Part shown: piece by piece, positions 63,508-64,000 of the stretch | Numbering within the stretch: the first letter of the stretch is position 1 | Layout: each line of letters opens with the position of its first letter | Assembly (NCBI GenBank): GCA_933228895.1 | Contig: OW121848.1 | Coordinates: forward strand, 86,447,470-86,511,469 | DNA: 64,000 nt | Source: Platycnemis pennipes | Lineage: Eukaryota; Arthropoda; Insecta; Odonata; Platycnemididae | Direction of reading: 5' to 3' | Program-made: the position numbers and the translations under genes | The notes under the pieces: generated by a model | What the model was told of the DNA's origin: nothing | Seen by the model: only the letters and a program-made list of their open reading frames with translations | Databases searched by the model: none

Positions 63508-64000
63508 ATATTGATGTATTGATAGTGTATAGGTATAAAATGAGATGTATAGACGTAATGAACCACAGGGAGGAATAATCACGTTTGATTATCTAAGATA
63601 CCCATCAGGTGAATAACAATTTATGCATACATTTTATGAAATATTGAACAATGGAAATATTGTAATTCGAATAAAAAAAAGATAAGTGACTCTCGAAGTA
63701 ATTCCTCTAAATATATATTTATCAAATACCTACTCTCCACTCACAGAATGAATGAAGTGAAATAGCTTTTCAGATAATTCAAAAATTAACTAGTATTTAA
63801 TACAGCAGTATATTATCAATGTTATACCAGATTCGGCTCCTTAATTAACATAAAGGATAAACTCTTACTCCTAAAGTTGTTTCCTGCTTTCGATACAGAA
63901 TTTGAGGTGCTTTGGAAAAATCACGGATTGTAAGGTTTTAAAGGATTCCTCATTTCAACCAGATGAAGTAATAAGATTGAAACGTATTTTGTCAAACGTA
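63508..64000. other. AT-rich DNA, nothing recognised
   Basis: The window ends in AT-rich sequence without a recognised feature. Confidence 0.5.

Overview
The window looks like non-coding nuclear DNA from a large animal genome, most likely an arthropod and probably an insect. This is inferred from an AT-rich background with no dense coding, no operons or bacterial-type genes, tRNA-derived SINEs, hAT-like and Harbinger-like MITEs, LINE 3' ends and a Penelope-like retroelement. I could not fix the species. I found no intact protein-coding gene and no convincing host exon. Almost all long open frames lie in pyrimidine- or purine-biased DNA that lacks stop codons for compositional reasons, or are of the length expected by chance in AT-rich DNA.

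Layout. 1-1451 holds the decayed reverse transcriptase of a Penelope-like element on the minus strand, cut by the left window edge before its GIY-YIG endonuclease. 4928-6679 is an element-like block with short terminal inverted repeats, many CAAAT/ATTTG words near both ends, an internal direct duplication and a nested near-palindrome. 20568-20915 and 21500-21740 are two SINEs of one family facing opposite ways, and 38789-38970 is a different SINE with a tRNA-Ser(GCU)-like head. 36520-36869 is a long-TIR MITE with TTA target duplications (Harbinger-like). 37363-37578 and 60836-61090 are short hAT-like MITEs, the first with a perfect 8-bp target duplication. 44759-47216 is bounded by an inverted pair of about 110-bp repeats and holds diverged repeated modules. 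51311-51480 and 63348-63507 are broken C-terminal ends of LINE reverse transcriptases of one family. 53975-54077 recurs at 54535-54637 with one mismatch in 103 bases, and the second copy sits between 13-bp direct repeats.

Two larger patterns stand out. First, about a dozen GC-richer islands of 0.4-1.1 kb recur every few kilobases, each built of long purine-biased and pyrimidine-biased tracts that often switch abruptly (near 16.3, 19.85, 38.26, 43.65 and 56.65 kb). Second, there are several near-perfect inverted repeats with tiny loops (1404-1451, 17410-17456, 52105-52192) of the kind made by replication template switching. A recurring short motif, roughly CTGANGA, then a short stem, then GAAAC, occurs at five places in otherwise different repeats and resembles the hammerhead ribozyme core. 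That resemblance is only a hypothesis.

The parts do not form a pathway: this is a mosaic of old mobile-element remains in unique AT-rich DNA. I did not find a convincing new biological system. The items most worth checking are the hammerhead-like motif, the purine/pyrimidine islands and the 103-bp mobilised segment.
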